Assembly: GCA_018894105.1 (NCBI GenBank) | Contig: CM032122.1 | Coordinates: 30,349,404 to 30,413,403 of the forward strand | Direction: 5' to 3' | Source: Jacaranda mimosifolia | Lineage: Eukaryota > Streptophyta > Magnoliopsida > Lamiales > Bignoniaceae | DNA: 64,000 bases | In this document: one piece after another, positions 12,501 through 25,841 of the stretch | Layout of the letters: every line of letters begins with the position of its first letter | Numbering within the stretch: position 1 is the stretch's first letter | The notes under the pieces: generated by a model | Told to the model about the DNA's origin: nothing | Seen by the model: the letters and a program-made list of their open reading frames with translations, nothing else | Databases searched by the model: none | Made by a program: the position numbers and the translations under genes

Positions 12501-13011
12501 AAAGTATTAATATATTTTGAGCTCGTTTGCTTTGTATGTTTGGATTATGCATGATACACAACATTAGGATAAAGATATAGGTATTGTGTATCATATCTAA
12601 TGTTTATTTGCGTATTTTAATTAACTTAATATCCAATTTTTATTATTTGCTTGGCATGACTATCCCATTGAATAACATATGCAACTTTCAAAGTTATCCT
12701 CACATTAACTAAATTTTCTCATATTTATAAGTGAGGGGCAAAAAGATATTTTGACAAACTACAACTTATTTTCAACTTAGGTTGAAAAATATATCACACT
12801 CTAAGGCCTTAATACACAAGTCAAGTTTGATCTTAAATGCATGCAGGGCCATAACTGTATCAAGGGTATCTAAAAATGAACAAAATATTGAAATTGAGTT
12901 GGATTGTGTATCTATCATACAATATCAACACAAGCAAACGAGATATTTTTAAATAATGAATCCTACACTTATTAATCACATTAAATTCTATCATGACAAG
13001 CAAACCAACCC
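9580..13011. other. AT-rich intergenic DNA, no gene seen
   Basis: About 3.4 kb of strongly AT-rich sequence with many stops in all frames. Short AT dinucleotide runs occur (for example around 11605-11620). I see no coding homology, RNA gene or complete element. Confidence 0.7.
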
Positions 13012-13179
13012 AAGGTCATTGTGCCAACCTATGTAAGAATGTAGTCCATTGTCCGATTTAACATGGGATATTTTCCAAGATAAACTTGTCAAATTTGGAC
13101 AAGAAGCAAAATCATCCAAAGAAATACACAGCACATAAGATGCTATATATGGTAGGTAAAAGAGCTTATCTGCTTTGAT

Positions 13180-13210
<31 letters not shown>

Positions 13211-13909
13211 AAATAAGCACATTACACTTCGGGAAATATTAGCAGTCAAAATTTTGTTGAACCATATTATCTCCTGAAAAACACTTGATATATTGCAACT
13301 ATTCTTTGGGCCACGTAGCTAATTACCCATCACTTGCCACAATTAGTCGGTGAATTAATTGAATAATTATGTCATTGATCACATGATCATTAGCTCATAA
13401 CAAAGTAAATATTGGTGCCAAAGCCATTATCTTCATACTAATATGTGTTAAAGTTCATGTTCGCATTCTAACAAATTCTTGATACATGTGTATGTAAATA
13501 AAAAAAAGATGTCGAGTGACCAATTAGTTCAATGACATAATCCTTATACATGTAAGGTTCAACTTTGAACTTTAATGAACGTTTGATGCGCGCGTATGTG
13601 TACTTGTGTAAATAAAAACAAAAAAAAAAAGGAATAAATTCAATGTTGGTCACTAAATTTTAATCTATACTACAAAAAAAGGCATGTTTATTCACTAAAT
13701 TAGAAGTTATTTTATCTAATTTTATAATTTTGATCCCTTAATTTTTTTATAAAATAAAAATAAAAATAGAATATTAAGGATGAATTTAAAAATTCAAATA
13801 TATTTTAGATAATTATGATACCAAATTTTGAATACACCAAATTTATCATTCTACTTATCTCATCCGTTCAATAAATATAAGTAAATTGCAATATATCTCA
13901 AAGACATTT

Positions 13910-13979
13910 ACTTTCATAGCTTGGTTAAAGCACCCGTTTAGTAAGTGGGACGTCTTGAGTCCGACTCTCAATGAAAACA
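13910..13979 (+). pseudogene. tRNA-Thr(AGT)-like pseudogene
   Basis: The 70-nt segment resembles plant tRNA-Thr: ctttcatagct, then the anticodon arm cccgtttagtaagtggg with loop TTAGTAA and anticodon AGT, then a T arm cgtcttgagtccgactctc and a 3' acceptor side tgaaaaca. Four bases are missing in the D arm and the acceptor stem is imperfect, so it is not expected to be a working tRNA. A sister copy on the opposite strand is at 35350-35423. Confidence 0.7.
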
Positions 13980-15178
13980 TTATCTAGCCAAACCAATTTG
14001 TTGTAAAATAAAAAGAAAAATTAGGATAAGTCTTTCCAGAAGAGTTAAATAGTTAAGCATTTTTTTCTTCCTTAATGAAGAAAAATTTAAACTTACAATA
14101 TGAATTTTTTTTAATTACTTGCTTTGAATAATGGAGATAATAGCCGTAGGAGAAATCATCAAAAAATTTTAAGCATATGATAGTTTTGAGAGAAATAATG
14201 AATAGTTTACTGGTTATTTGGATAGGTATATTAGTTAGATATTTTTAATTGTGATAATTTAGGAACAAGCTAAATGATATTCAAAAGAAATTAGAATTGA
14301 AAAACAAATAAAATTATTCGATACTCAATAAGAGTAAAAAATTCATTTGAGCTTGATTTGTTGAGCACATTAAAACTAGTCTAATATAATTTTTCAATTG
14401 ATGATAAGATTTTAAAGTTCGATCGAGATGGACTTAAAACAAATCTAGTCAAACTCAATTTATGTTCACCTCAACCAAAACCCGTCCAAAATTGATCTTA
14501 TTAATAATCAAATGCAATTTTAAAGCTCAATGGAAATTAGAAAAAAAAAAAAAAAAAGATAAAGAAAAAATTGAGCAGTTACATGATGGACAATCAAGAT
14601 CTTAACCTTAACAAGATCCTTAATCTTCCAAACTTTGAGTTTTCCTCTTCTTTTTGGAATTAGAACTTCGAACTAAAATATAGAAAAATTCTTCAGACAG
14701 AAAATCAAACAGTATAAACACGATTCATTTATAATTCAAGGGAAACTTCTTTTTTCAATATTATTTTAAAATTATTTCAAAAAAACTCACGTTTTTCATA
14801 TTAATTATAAAAATATTCGATGTAATTTTAAAATCCATCATGATTGAAATAAAAAATATATATGACTAACTAGAGCTTTCAACACATAATAATACTACTA
14901 ATAAACCTGAAGTAGTCTTGGCTAACAGGGTCTGCAGGCCAGTTGGCAAAGCAAATTTCGATGAATATTATTAATTAAGACAGTGAGATACCTTAATTTA
15001 ATATAGTGAATATATGAGATGATTTTATTTTTAACCTAAAATTTAGATTAATCAACCTTAATCTATGGGCATTAGAATCCACATTTTATTTAATAAAGTG
15101 AAGAAGTCAATTGATCTAATAATGTTATCTTTCACACTTATAAGTGTGGAGGTTCAAACTCGAAACCTTATTGACAAT

Positions 15179-15202
15179 GGGGGGGGGGGGGGGGGGGGGG
15201 GG
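15179..15202. repeat. G24 homopolymer
   Basis: Twenty-four consecutive G residues in otherwise AT-rich DNA. The corresponding place in block B (about 36300-36460) has no such run. The exact length is unlikely to be reliable. Confidence 0.9.
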
Positions 15203-15755
15203 AGAAGCTTCTAGTAGGGTTTACTAGGTGAAAGTTTATCAAATTTTCTATATTTTAACTTTTTTTCTTAAGATATATAAACTCACTCTCTTAGGTATAT
15301 ATGTACTAGCATTTAATTGGTGTGTTATTCGTGGGTATTATTAGAAAAAATAAATGAGTATTATCAAGTGAATTATAATTATAGAATGAAATGAAATGTC
15401 ATTATTTTTGTAAAAGAATCACATCCCATAAAATCATAGATTAAAAATATTGATACTATATATATAATCCAATGACTCACAACTTCACTTGATTAATATA
15501 TAGTATAACACTGTTATATTATAATCATATTATAAAGCGAAAAGTAATAGACTTTATATATAATTAAACAGATGACTTTAATTATAATATCATAAAATTA
15601 AAATATTGATATTATGTACCACTTCAACCCCTCACAACCCCAATTTAATAGTACCTACCCTTAGCAAAAGTTTCCTTATGCTTTAGACTTCATGGGCACC
15701 CATGCTTAGTTATAAATTCGAATTTCAAATATCCAATGTGTAGATATTAATCACT

Positions 15756-15794
<39 letters not shown>

Positions 15795-17955
15795 GTGCAA
15801 AATGCACATGAAATTGGTGTGGAATAATTGAGTTGATCATAATGGAATAAAAAGACTAGTTGCTAAGGGTTAGCATGCCACAATTAGGGTTCACATTTTT
15901 TTTTATTTATACTAGCATCTCTACACACTCTTAACACGTGTGCTAAATTTTTTAGATAATAAAAATATTTATTTAATTTTTATATAAAATTTATTTCAAT
16001 AATTTAAATATATTTACTTAATCTTTTACATAAATAAATAAAAAATTATGATAAAATGATAATAGTGGAGTAGAGGTTTGATGGGTTATAATAGTAGTTA
16101 TGGCATAAATATAATAAAAAATAAAAATATAGAGCATTATGGGTATATCACTTGAAAACACACCAAAAAGGGTTAGACGTTTTATTAATAGTATAGATAA
16201 TGATGCCCTTTCCGGAGGTAGGGTCATACCCTTACATAATTTAAACCCAAAGAAAAAGAAAATGTTTGATATTTAGTTAAAATAACTATTATATGAATAT
16301 TGAATTCAAAATTTTTGTTAGAATATTCATTGATCACACTTAAGCTGAAAGAGGTTAAAAATTTTCTTACAAAAATATTTCACAGTATCTAATATGTTAT
16401 GTACTATGTAAGGGAAATATATGGATAAATCATTACTTGCAAACTAATTGCATGTGATGTTATCTGATCGATTTTGTTTTCTTACAGAGTATATTTAATG
16501 ATAACAAATTTTATCTTACATTAGAAAAGTTGAGAGTTTTTCACTTGTTGAAGAATATTTTAATAAAAACAAAATTCTTAACTAAGTATGATAAGTGGGC
16601 AATACCTCACAGAATCACCTTTTCATGTATATTAGACGATGAATTTAGGATACTTTTAAATCATCTATCATAAAATTGAATCTTTTAAATAAATTTAAAA
16701 GTCATAAGTAATTAACATTGAAAATGAAGAAATGAATTTCGTTATGCCAAATTATAAACATTAATTATAAGCATTTACAAAAAATAAAAAATAAAAAATT
16801 ATGAGAACTGCAATAGCAAAACAAAGAGACAAGTGCAAAATTATAGAGGGAAACATAAAGTTTCAACTTTGAAGATCTCCTCCACCTTCCTCTTTATTGA
16901 GTGTGCGAGTCAGAGATTTTCTTTTATTTCAAACTTTATTCTAAAAATAAGATAATGTATGGTGATTAATTTTTCTGTGAAAATTACCCCACGTGGGTCG
17001 CCTTATTTTTGTTAAAATATCCAATGGAATAAACCGACTTTTGAAATAAATTTTCATAAAAAGTCCAGTTTGCCTATCTATAACTTTGTTCAAAAGCATG
17101 CACACTCCCAGAATTAAAATAGGCTATTAGACGATTAATTATTTGTATCTTTTCCACTGATAAATACCTTTTTTATTATTTTAATAATTAGCATATGTTG
17201 TTTGACTGGTTACTTTAAAATGGATTTGGCTTTATATGGAGGCATTTTTATTTTTTTTTATAATGTACCTTTTCCCCACACCAACACATAGTGTAGGTAT
17301 AGTAGTTTCATCTACTTCCATAGAACTTTAAAAAGTACTTCCTTAATGTTGTTTAAAGAGCTTATTATTCCTTCATTCTATTTTATATCAGTACAGACGC
17401 AAAGTATATCAAATTTTTTATGAATTACATACATTTGGCATTTATATTTGTGAAATGGAATGTAATGGAGAAAAATAAATAAGTTATTACATAGGAGCAA
17501 AACTAAAGATAAAAGGGTTATAAGTTGAAGTCCAAACTCATTATTTGAGTTAGACCAAAGAGTCATCATGGCTTGAGCTAAGTAATTAAAGATGTTTAGA
17601 CTTAGCCAATCTTTCTTATTCATCATTATAAATATCTCTTTCTTATTCATAATTATAAATATTCATAGAGCATATGTTTCAAAGTACGTAATCTTTATTT
17701 ATTTCCCACATTTCTCTCTGCATATTGCTTTCTTTTTCGAATATTGATTTGAGTATCGAAGGAATTTCACTGGACAACGCATCAATGATCCTAACTATTT
17801 ATTGTTGAGCGCATAATTAAATCAAAAGCAAATATTAGAAGACATTCAAATTTAAATTAAAAGTAAATTTTCTCATACACCATAATGCAATATTTAATTA
17901 AGCTAATGACAAGAAGAAGAATAGATTTCACTCAACAAAAGTGATTTAAGGAATG

Positions 17956-18475
17956 TGTTGATTTTGCCTTGAAATTTGGGCTACAAATGATGAGAAACGG
18001 AGTGAATCAGCAAAGAGACGTGATGTAGCATCTAGCGTCGAGAAGGCAGAACGCCGGTGTCGCAGCGCCGGGCTCGCGAATGCAGACACCGCGTGAGCCA
18101 GAAAGTTAGCGGCTATGCACTGCACGCGGTGCCACGCATAGCCCATGGGCCAAGGACTCGATTTTTTGGGTATTTAAACCCTGTTTTCTTTCAGGACAAG
18201 AGAATCGATTGAGATAGCAAAACACAAGGGTTTTTAAACTACTTTTGAAAGCGTTTTCTTGAGATGGAGTTTAGAACGAGGGTGTTGGGTGTTCTTGTGA
18301 GATTTGTGGGATTCAATTTTGTACTTGTTACTTGATTTGAAAATCAATAAGATCTTTTTCTTTGTCGGGTGGAGTAGGCTAATGCCAAACCACGTTAAAT
18401 GTTGTTGTCACTTTATATTGAATTACTTTACTGTTATTTCATAGTTTTCGTAATAAATCATCCTGGGTTTCAACA
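17956..18475 (+). repeat. 5' LTR of the copia element at 17956 (520 bp)
   Basis: Starts TGTTGATTTTGCC and ends GGTTTCAACA. Near its start it contains a GC-rich stretch with repeated ccgg and gcgccg-like motifs, unlike the surrounding AT-rich DNA. A tatttaaacc motif near 18171 may be the TATA region. The 3' LTR differs by many substitutions and several indels. Confidence 0.9.
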
Positions 18476-18477
18476 AA

Positions 18478-21400
18478 TTGGTATCGGAACAGGTTGGATC
18501 AGATGTCTGGCATGAAGTACGAGGTAGAGAATTCGATGGGAAGAATGACTTTGGGTGGAAAATGAAGGTTCACACCTTCTTGTATCAACAAGGTTTACAG
18601 AGAGCGTTAAAGGGTAGAGATTCCTTGCCAGAAACGCTAACAGACGAAGAGAATGATGAGTTTATAGCGAAGGCTTACAGTACTCTGGTATTATCATTGG
18701 CAGATAACACATTGAGAGAGATCACCACAGAAAGTACGCCATCGAATTTGTGGAAGAAGCTGGAGAGTCTATATATGACAAAGTCCCTGACGAATCGGCT
18801 GTATTTGAAACATCAATTAGACACATTAAGAATGAAGGAAGCTACATCTATTACTTAGCATATTGATTTTTTCAATAAGGTGATTCTAGATCTCGCTAGT
18901 ATAGATGTTAAAATTGATGATGAGAATCAAGTGTTAATTCTCTTGTGTTCTCTGCCTAAATCTTTTGAGCACTTGATCACTACTTTGTTGTATGGGAGGG
19001 ATACAATTTCAATGGAGGTTGTGAAGGCCCTATTGAGTTCCAACGGATTGAGAAAACATGTTTTGGGTAGCAATGATGGTGAAAATGGGGAAAGATTGGT
19101 AGAAAATAGGAGATTGAGAGAAAGGGGAAGGAGTAGAGGTCGATCGAAGTCCCGAACCAAGCCTAGAACTGGTGACAAGTGTTTTAGGTGCGGTGGAAAG
19201 AGGCATTGGAAATGAAATTGTCCAGAATGAGAAAAGGCGAAGGATGCAGGTGAAACTTCTGATCAGAAACAGGATGATATCGCAGGAATTATTGAGGATG
19301 AGTTTGATGGTGGACTTGTTCTCAACGTTGCTGAAACTTTACTAAGCTCTTAATGGATTTTGGACAGTGGTTGTTCCTACCACATGTGCCCACGAGAAGA
19401 TTGGTTTACCGCATACCAAAATACACTAGTGTTAAAGTGCTTATGGAAGACGATGCTTCTTACAGGGTTGTAGGAATTAGCTCAGTTTGTATCAGAATGC
19501 ATGATGGGATAGTAAGGACCTTAACATATGTGCATCATGTTTCAGATTTGAAGAAAAATCTAATATCACTGGGTACTCTAGATAAGAATGGTTGTGAGTA
19601 CAGAGCTCGAGATAGAGTTCACCAAGTTTCCAAAGGTGTATTGCTTATCATGAAGGGAGACAAGCGGAACGACCTTTACATATTGCAAGGCAGCACAGTT
19701 TCTGGTACTACAACGGTTTCTTCGTCAATCAATGATACTAGGAGATTGTGGCATATGCGGCTTGGGTATATGAGTGAGAAAGGGATGATAGAATTGAGAA
19801 AACGAGGTTTGCTTTGTGGAGAGAAGATTGGAGAATTGGATTTCTACAGGCAATGTGTGTTGGGCAAGCAACATATGGTGAAATTCAGCGTTGTAGTTCA
19901 CAGGAACAAGGGCACATTATATTACATTCACTCAGATCTTTGGGGGCTTTCTCAGGTTCCTTCAAAGGTAGGTGCTAGATACATGCTGATATTCATAGAT
20001 GATTTCTCACAGATAGTATGGGTGTACATGCTAAAGCATAAGAATGAGGTGTTTGTCAACTTCAAGCAATGGAAGACCTTAATTGAGAAACAGACAGGCA
20101 AAAAAGATCAAGTGCTTGAGGACTGACAACGGATTGGAGTTCTATAATAAGGAATTTCAGGAATTCTACGATAAGGAAGAAATTGTGAGGTATCGCACAA
20201 TTGTACATACACCAAAACAGAATGGAGTTGCATAATGGATGAATAGGACTATCTTGGAAAGAGCTGGATGCATGCTCTTTAACACCGAATTGTCCAAGAA
20301 TTTTTGGGCATGAGCGATTAACACTGCGTGTTATTGGTGAATAGGTCACCATCAACTGCTTTGGACTGCAAGACACCAATGAAAATTTGGTCCGAGTCTC
20401 CTACTGATTACTCAAATCTGAGAGTATTTGGGTGTCTAGCCTATGCTCATATCTGGGATGAGAAGCTTGAGGTAAGGACAAGGAAGTGCATATTTCTAGG
20501 CTATGCAGATGGAGTCAAAAGTTATCGTTTGTGGTGTAATGATGACAAGTGCTCCAAGATGATTATCAACAGGAACATGACATTTGATGAGTCTGCAATG
20601 ATGAAAAAGATGCAGCAGCCCGAGAGCGGTCAATAGGGCGTTAAGGAAAAGGTGGAGTTTGAACTTGACATTCCACAAGTTTCAAAGGGGAAACAAAATG
20701 TGGTAGATAAAGCTGGTGAGAACGCATTATCACCTAATCAACAGCAGGAAATTAAACCACTACAAAATTATTGCTTGGCTTGCGATAGGGAGATGAGGCA
20801 TATCAAACCACTACAGCGATTTGCTTACTCAAATCTAGTAGCTTATGATTTGAGTTCAGCAGAGGAGTTTGTAGGAGATGATCCAGTCTCATACAGAGAG
20901 TCAATTTTCAGGCCATATTCTAATAAATGAGTTGTAGCTATAAGTGAAGAGATGGAGTCTCTATACAAGAATAGCACATGGGAGCTGGTTGATGTACCCA
21001 AAGGGCAAAAGATTGTAGGTTGCAAATGGATCTACAAGAAAAAGGAAGGGATTCCTGGTGTTGAAGATGCTAGATACAAGACACAATTGGTTGCTAAGGG
21101 TTTTACGCAAAGAGAGGGAGTTAACTTTCATGTAGTGTTCTCCCCAGTTGTAAAACATACTTCCATTCTTGTTCTACTTGTCATGGTTGCTTTGTTTGAT
21201 ATGGAGTTGGAGCATATGGATGTGAAAATAGTGTTTCTGTATGGTGAGTTGGAGGAACAAATCTACATGAGTCAACCAGAAGGATTCGTTGTTTTCGGGA
21301 AACAAAAACAAGCATGTCTTTTGAAGAGGTCATTATATGGCTTGAAATAGTCTCCCAAACGGTGGTATAAAAGGTTTGATGCTTTTATTACCAAGATAAG

Positions 21401-22388
21401 ATATACAAGAAGTAAATTTGATTGTTGCATATATTATAAAATTTGTAGTAATAGACTTCTCGTATATTTGCTGTTGTACGTTGATGATATGTTGATTACG
21501 TCTAGAAATATATTTGAGATCAACCAATTAAAAGCTCAGTTAAGTGAAGAATTTAGGGGATGCAAAGAAGATATTGGGCATGGAGATCATCCGAGACAGA
21601 CACGCAGGAATTTTGTACTTATCTTAACAACATTACATTGAGAAAGTACTTGAGCGATTTGGGATGGACAAGTCCAAGCCAGTTAGTACGCCACTTACAG
21701 CTCATTTCATGCTCTCATTAGATCTATCATCGAGTACTGAGGAGGAGGTGGAGCACATGTCTAATGTGTCATATGCTAGTGCAGTGGGTAGCTTGATGTA
21801 CGCCATGGTATGCACTAGGCCAAACATTTTACATGCAGCCAGTGTTTTGTGAGCAGGTACATGCACAAGCCAGGAAAGACTCATTGGCAGGCTGTGAAAT
21901 GAATTATGAGATCTCTGACAGGCTCTGCAGACAAATGTTTGAGGTATGGTCAATTGAATTCTACTGCTAAAATTATTGGCTATGTGTACGCAGATTATAC
22001 AAGAGATTTGGATAGTAGAAGGTCCATGACTAGGTATGTGTTTTGTGTTTCAAGTTGTATGCTAAGCTGAAAGGCGACTTTGCAATCATCAGTTGCATTG
22101 TCCATAATAGAAGCTGAGTGCATGGTTTTAGCTGAAGGCATGAAGGAAGGCATTTAGCTAAAGGAGTTGATTGAGGATATGGTTATGGATTTTGAGATTA
22201 CTTCTATATTTTGTAATGGTCAGAGTGCCATACATTTGTCAAAGAATCAAGCATTTCATGAGAGAACAAAGCACCTTGACATAAGGTATCACTTTGTTCG
22301 GCATATGGTGTCTCAAGGTGTCATTCAAGTTAACAAGATTGGGACTAAAGATAATCCGACAGACATTTTGACTAAAGTTGTTCTATGA
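18478..22388 (+). pseudogene. copia Gag-Pol polyprotein, degenerate
   Basis: Domains appear in order. Gag (18478-19215) has EFDGKNDFGWKMKVHTFLYQ and LYMTKSLTNRLYLKHQLDTL. A CCHC zinc knuckle at 19180-19222 (CFRCGGKRHWK) is cut by a TGA at 19213-19215. The protease has DSG at 19363-19371 within WILDSGCSYHMC. The GAG-pre-integrase box has LWHMRLGYMSEKGM. The integrase core has HSDLWG and IFIDDF, then a frame change near 20105 before RTDNGLEF. The codon expected to hold the catalytic Glu (NGVA-E) is TAA at 20233-20235. RT (20950-21660) has WIYKKKEG, MDVKIVFLYGEL and LLLYVDDMLIT. RNase H is at about 21950-22388. This is an old, inactive copy. Confidence 0.92.
18479..18492 (+). other. primer-binding site, tRNA-iMet type
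   Basis: tggtatcggaacag just after the 5' LTR matches the usual copia primer site tggtatcagagc, complementary to the 3' end of initiator tRNA-Met, with small differences. Confidence 0.7.
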
Positions 22389-22503
22389 ATCAAATTTGAG
22401 CATTGTTTAGATTTGATTAAAGTTTGCAGACTCAGATGATTGACCCTTTTTGGCGGCAAAAACAAAGAAGATGGATGGTGAATTTCAAGTCAAGGTGGAG
22501 AAT

Positions 22504-23020
22504 TGTTGATTTTGCCTTGAAATTTAGGCTACAAATGATGAGAAACGAAAGAAATGAAGCGAATCGACAATGAGACGCGATGCAGCGTCCGATGCCACGG
22601 CACCAAAAACCCAGTGCCTCGACTCCGGGAAGGCAGAACGCCGGCACCAGAAACCCAGCGCCGCAGCGCTGGGAAGATAGAACGCTGGCGCCGCAGCGCC
22701 AGAAAGTCAACGCCACGCACATCCAAGGGCCAAGGACTCAATTTTTTGGGTATTTAAACCTTGCTTTCTTCCAAGACAAGAGAATCAATCGAGATAGACA
22801 AAAACATAAGGGTTTCTAGACTGCTTTTGAGAGCATTTTCTTGATATGGAATTTAGAACGAGAGTGTTGGGTGTTCTCGTGAGATTTGTGGGATTCAGTT
22901 TTGTACTTGTTACTAGATTTGAAAAGCAGTAAGATCTTCTTCTTTGTTATTGTCACTTTACATTAAATTATTTTACTATTATTTTATAATTTTCACAATA
23001 AATCCTCTTGGATTTCAAGA
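22504..23020 (+). repeat. 3' LTR of the copia element at 17956 (517 bp)
   Basis: Homologous to 17956-18475. It has an insertion-rich GC stretch (about 22570-22710) and lacks a block present in the 5' LTR before the last 90 bases. A purine tract lies at 22492-22502 just before it. Clear divergence between the two LTRs indicates an old insertion. Confidence 0.9.
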
Positions 23021-23025
23021 GAATG

Positions 23026-25790
23026 GAATTTGATCTAACTGAGACTTTCACGAGCTACTTTTGGATTAAATGGAAGCGGAAGTTTCATAAAGAGGAAACA
23101 CCAACTAAACTCAACCCACCAATTATCACAAAAGTAAGAGGCTGCAATTTCAAGAAAAGACATTTCTGCTTAATGTCAACACATTTTTCATTCAGCTTTT
23201 CTGTCTGCAGCTGATTTGATGAGTGATTAATAGGTGAAAACCATATGGGCTATGGGTATCTGATTGCTGCTGCTAAGATTCTCTGCTGCTCAATCTGCAG
23301 AATAAATAATATCATAATCATAATACATTTATTACAATTAATATAATTTATTTTAATATTAATTTGATATATATGTGTATATATATATGCTACCTGAAGG
23401 AGTTCATGCAGTTTGTTCTTGAGGTAACAATATTCATATTCTGACAGCGCTAGGGCTCTTCAACACCTCATATATATTGACACAAACATAAGTGTTACCA
23501 ATGTTTATGCCTCATGAATTATGACAAGACTAAAAGAATGATAATTAGGAATATAATTATAAGTCGAGTTGACTCACAAACTTCTTTAAAGCAGTCTTTT
23601 ATAAATATGTTCGATAAAAATATTTTATAACCCTATAACACTTGATAATAGTAATTAAAATATGCACAATTAGTCTAGAGGAATGAATAAGTCAGTCTTA
23701 TATACAAAACTCACTTTAAGAATTACTTACATACATGCAAGCAAGAATATTGCCAAAACAAGGATTTGATATATACTGTCTTGAGAAAATGTGTGCAGTG
23801 TAAAAAGAGCACAAAAGCCGAGGAAAAAAAAAATTAAAGGGACATGACATAGGAAAAGACCATCCCTACCAAAATTGCCCTCCAAATATAAACAACACCA
23901 AAGTCCAAACACTCCCAAGTTTCGGTCGATTCAATTTGATTCTACACCCACCTAATTTAAAATACGAACGGTCGAATTGAGATACATAATGGTATTTCAA
24001 TTCGACATATATATAGAATAAACTATTGTGATATTTCACATCTAAAATGACTGAAGTCAATTTAACTCAATGCCCACTTAATTTAAAAATGAGAATGAGC
24101 GAATCGAGACATATAATGGTATCATTTAAAATAGATGATAGATCATGTCCACCCGACAAGCTCATATAAATACTTAAACCACATTGCCTGTTTATTATTA
24201 TTCGATCTTTTCACTCTTATTAAATTAAATTTTAAAGTATTTTTGCTTGGACCATGCAGTGATCCTATTTATTCTAGATATTTCATGTTAATTTAATTAA
24301 TCACCAGCTCTAATCATACTAACTTAAAACTACATATCAAACTTGAAAGAATTTGAGAAATAGATTAATCTAAAACAATCTCACAACTATCCACTCTAAG
24401 TTAGTATTAAATAAACCACGTAACAATTAGATTCAACTTATACCCGACTCTGCCATCGGTGGGAAAAAGCGCGAAATGCGAGGCATGCGTTTCTGACTCT
24501 TTTGGCGTCGATGCTGGAATTGCTCCCCATAAACAGGTCCAAATAGATTCCCATTTTCTTGTAGTCCAAGGACTCTTTGTCCACCCTGACAAAAACAAGA
24601 ATATTGGAAGCTCAGATGACATACGAGTGCCTTAGTTTTATCTACGTATAAAGAACGAAGGGCAAAGTAATTAAATACGGATTTGTGTTTGAGACTGCTC
24701 TCTCTCTCCTCCCCCCCCCCCCTCTCTCTCTATCTCTCTCTCAAATGGAGCATTTTAAATTTGTTAAGATTTGAAATTTAAATCTTGCAGTAGAATGATG
24801 ATAATACGTGGTAAGTAGATCAATCGACAAGTTTGTGTTTGAGATTTGAGGGCGTTTTGAACTATTTGCGAGTGTAATAAGGAAGTGGTAAAAGAATTGG
24901 TTTGGAGGTTGTTTGATTAAACTTATTAAAATATTTTCTAAGTTCTTACATGTTGTAAGATTGTTATAATTTAGATCTTATAAGAATGGTATATCTTATT
25001 TTAAAAATAAATTCTTGAACTGTTTAGATAAAATAAGTTTAAAAAAATTATAAAATATTAGTAACGATATTTTTGTAATTAAAATACTTGAAATTATAAA
25101 AATTTGTTAAAATTTTAAAAATAAATTAAAAATTACTTACTTTATTTTAAAAGAGTTTATGTAATCCATCATAACATTTATTTTGGGAATTCATAATATT
25201 TATTTTTTTAAAAATTAATATTATATAAACTCTCCAATATTTTATAAGATTAATATGCCTGCAAAAATTAAAATATGTATAGCAATTCTCTGAGGCTCTT
25301 CAATATCTTCTCGGCTTCGTGGAAATATATGTTAAAAACCTCAGAAACAAAATTTGGAGAGGATTCATCTTCCAACTCTTGCAGCTGCAAATAATGCTCA
25401 TCCAACGCTCCCTGCAAGCAATGTATACCACAAACACACACACACACACAAAACATAATATCAGAATATATATATGTGTATGTATGTATGTATCCTTAAA
25501 AAGTACCATTTTTTATGAGGGAAGACATCAATAAATATAATATGAACCTGGTGGAAGAGTAATGCGAGCAACCGGGTCATGTCAGCCCGCAACCTCTCCA
25601 CGCGGAGACCCAACATCCACAAAGGTAGACCCGTTTTGGCTAATTCCTTGTTGAACCCGAGCAGCCCTGATTACATTAAAAAAATAAAGGAACCAAAAAG
25701 AGAAAAAGATAACTGTGGTGAGTTAATGACTCAATGAATTCACAGTTAAGTTGGAGGAAAGAATTTAGAGGGTTGCCTGTGCAGCCAATT
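23026..25790. repeat. duplicated block A, right part (holds the AHP6-like pseudogene)
   Basis: Collinear with about 54500-57015. Both exons and introns of the AHP6-like gene match, as does non-coding sequence, for example ttgatatatactgtcttgag in intron 3 (about 23766 and 55235). The homology fades near 25790, about 50 bp before the second copia element. A CT/C-rich microsatellite at about 24690-24742 is absent from block B. Confidence 0.85.
23250..25616 (-). pseudogene. AHP6-like pseudo-histidine phosphotransfer gene, broken copy
   Basis: Five exons can be placed by comparison with the intact copy at 54722-56840: exon 1 25548-25616 (MLGLRVERLRADMTRLLALL start), exon 2 25281-25411, exon 3 24444-24585, exon 4 23394-23466, exon 5 23250-23294. 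Three lesions are visible. The exon 2 donor GT is AT (gaattgct|atac; the intact copy has gct|gtac). Exon 3 is 2 bp shorter near its end, shifting the frame so that the reading continues as HRWQSRV then stop. Exon 4 has TGA where the intact copy has TTA. The serine motif after the phospho-site is also altered (GSNSSID instead of GSSSSIG). Residue 83 is Asp, as in the intact copy. This copy probably makes no full protein. Low-level transcription cannot be excluded from sequence. Confidence 0.92.
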
Positions 25791-25841
25791 TGAAATTTTC
25801 ATTTTTCGTTTTTTAAATTAGACAATTTCTGATAATAATGG

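Larger units (their letters stand above)
13012..17955. repeat. duplicated block A, left part (intergenic)
   Basis: From about 13012 the sequence matches, in order and orientation, the stretch starting about 34562. Shared landmarks include acatgggatattttccaag, acataagatgctatatatgg, ggatctgcaggccagttggc (here ggtctgcaggccagttggc), and caaatatccaatgtgtag. The homology continues to about 17815 (matching about 39226), then jumps in block B to about 54346. No gene is evident. It contains a CA microsatellite (13185-13210), a tRNA-Thr relic, a G24 run and a TA run (15761-15788). Confidence 0.8.
17956..23020 (+). mobile_element. Ty1/copia LTR retrotransposon, decayed
   Basis: A complete element by structure: 5' LTR 17956-18475, 3' LTR 22504-23020, both starting TGTTGATTTTGCC and ending CAACA or CAAGA. 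It is flanked by the 5-bp target duplication GAATG (17951-17955 and 23021-23025). The inside has a tRNA-iMet-like primer site, gag, protease, integrase, RT and RNase H in copia order, and a purine tract aaggtggagaa before the 3' LTR. Gag resembles the Tork/Tnt1 group. The coding region holds many stops and frameshifts. It interrupts duplicated block A between about 17950 and 23026, which are contiguous in block B. Confidence 0.95.

Noticed and set aside
17378..17650. Minus-strand hydrophobic frame of 90 codons
   Set aside because: AT-rich composition gives Leu/Ile/Phe-rich frames. The collinear block B sequence does not preserve it.
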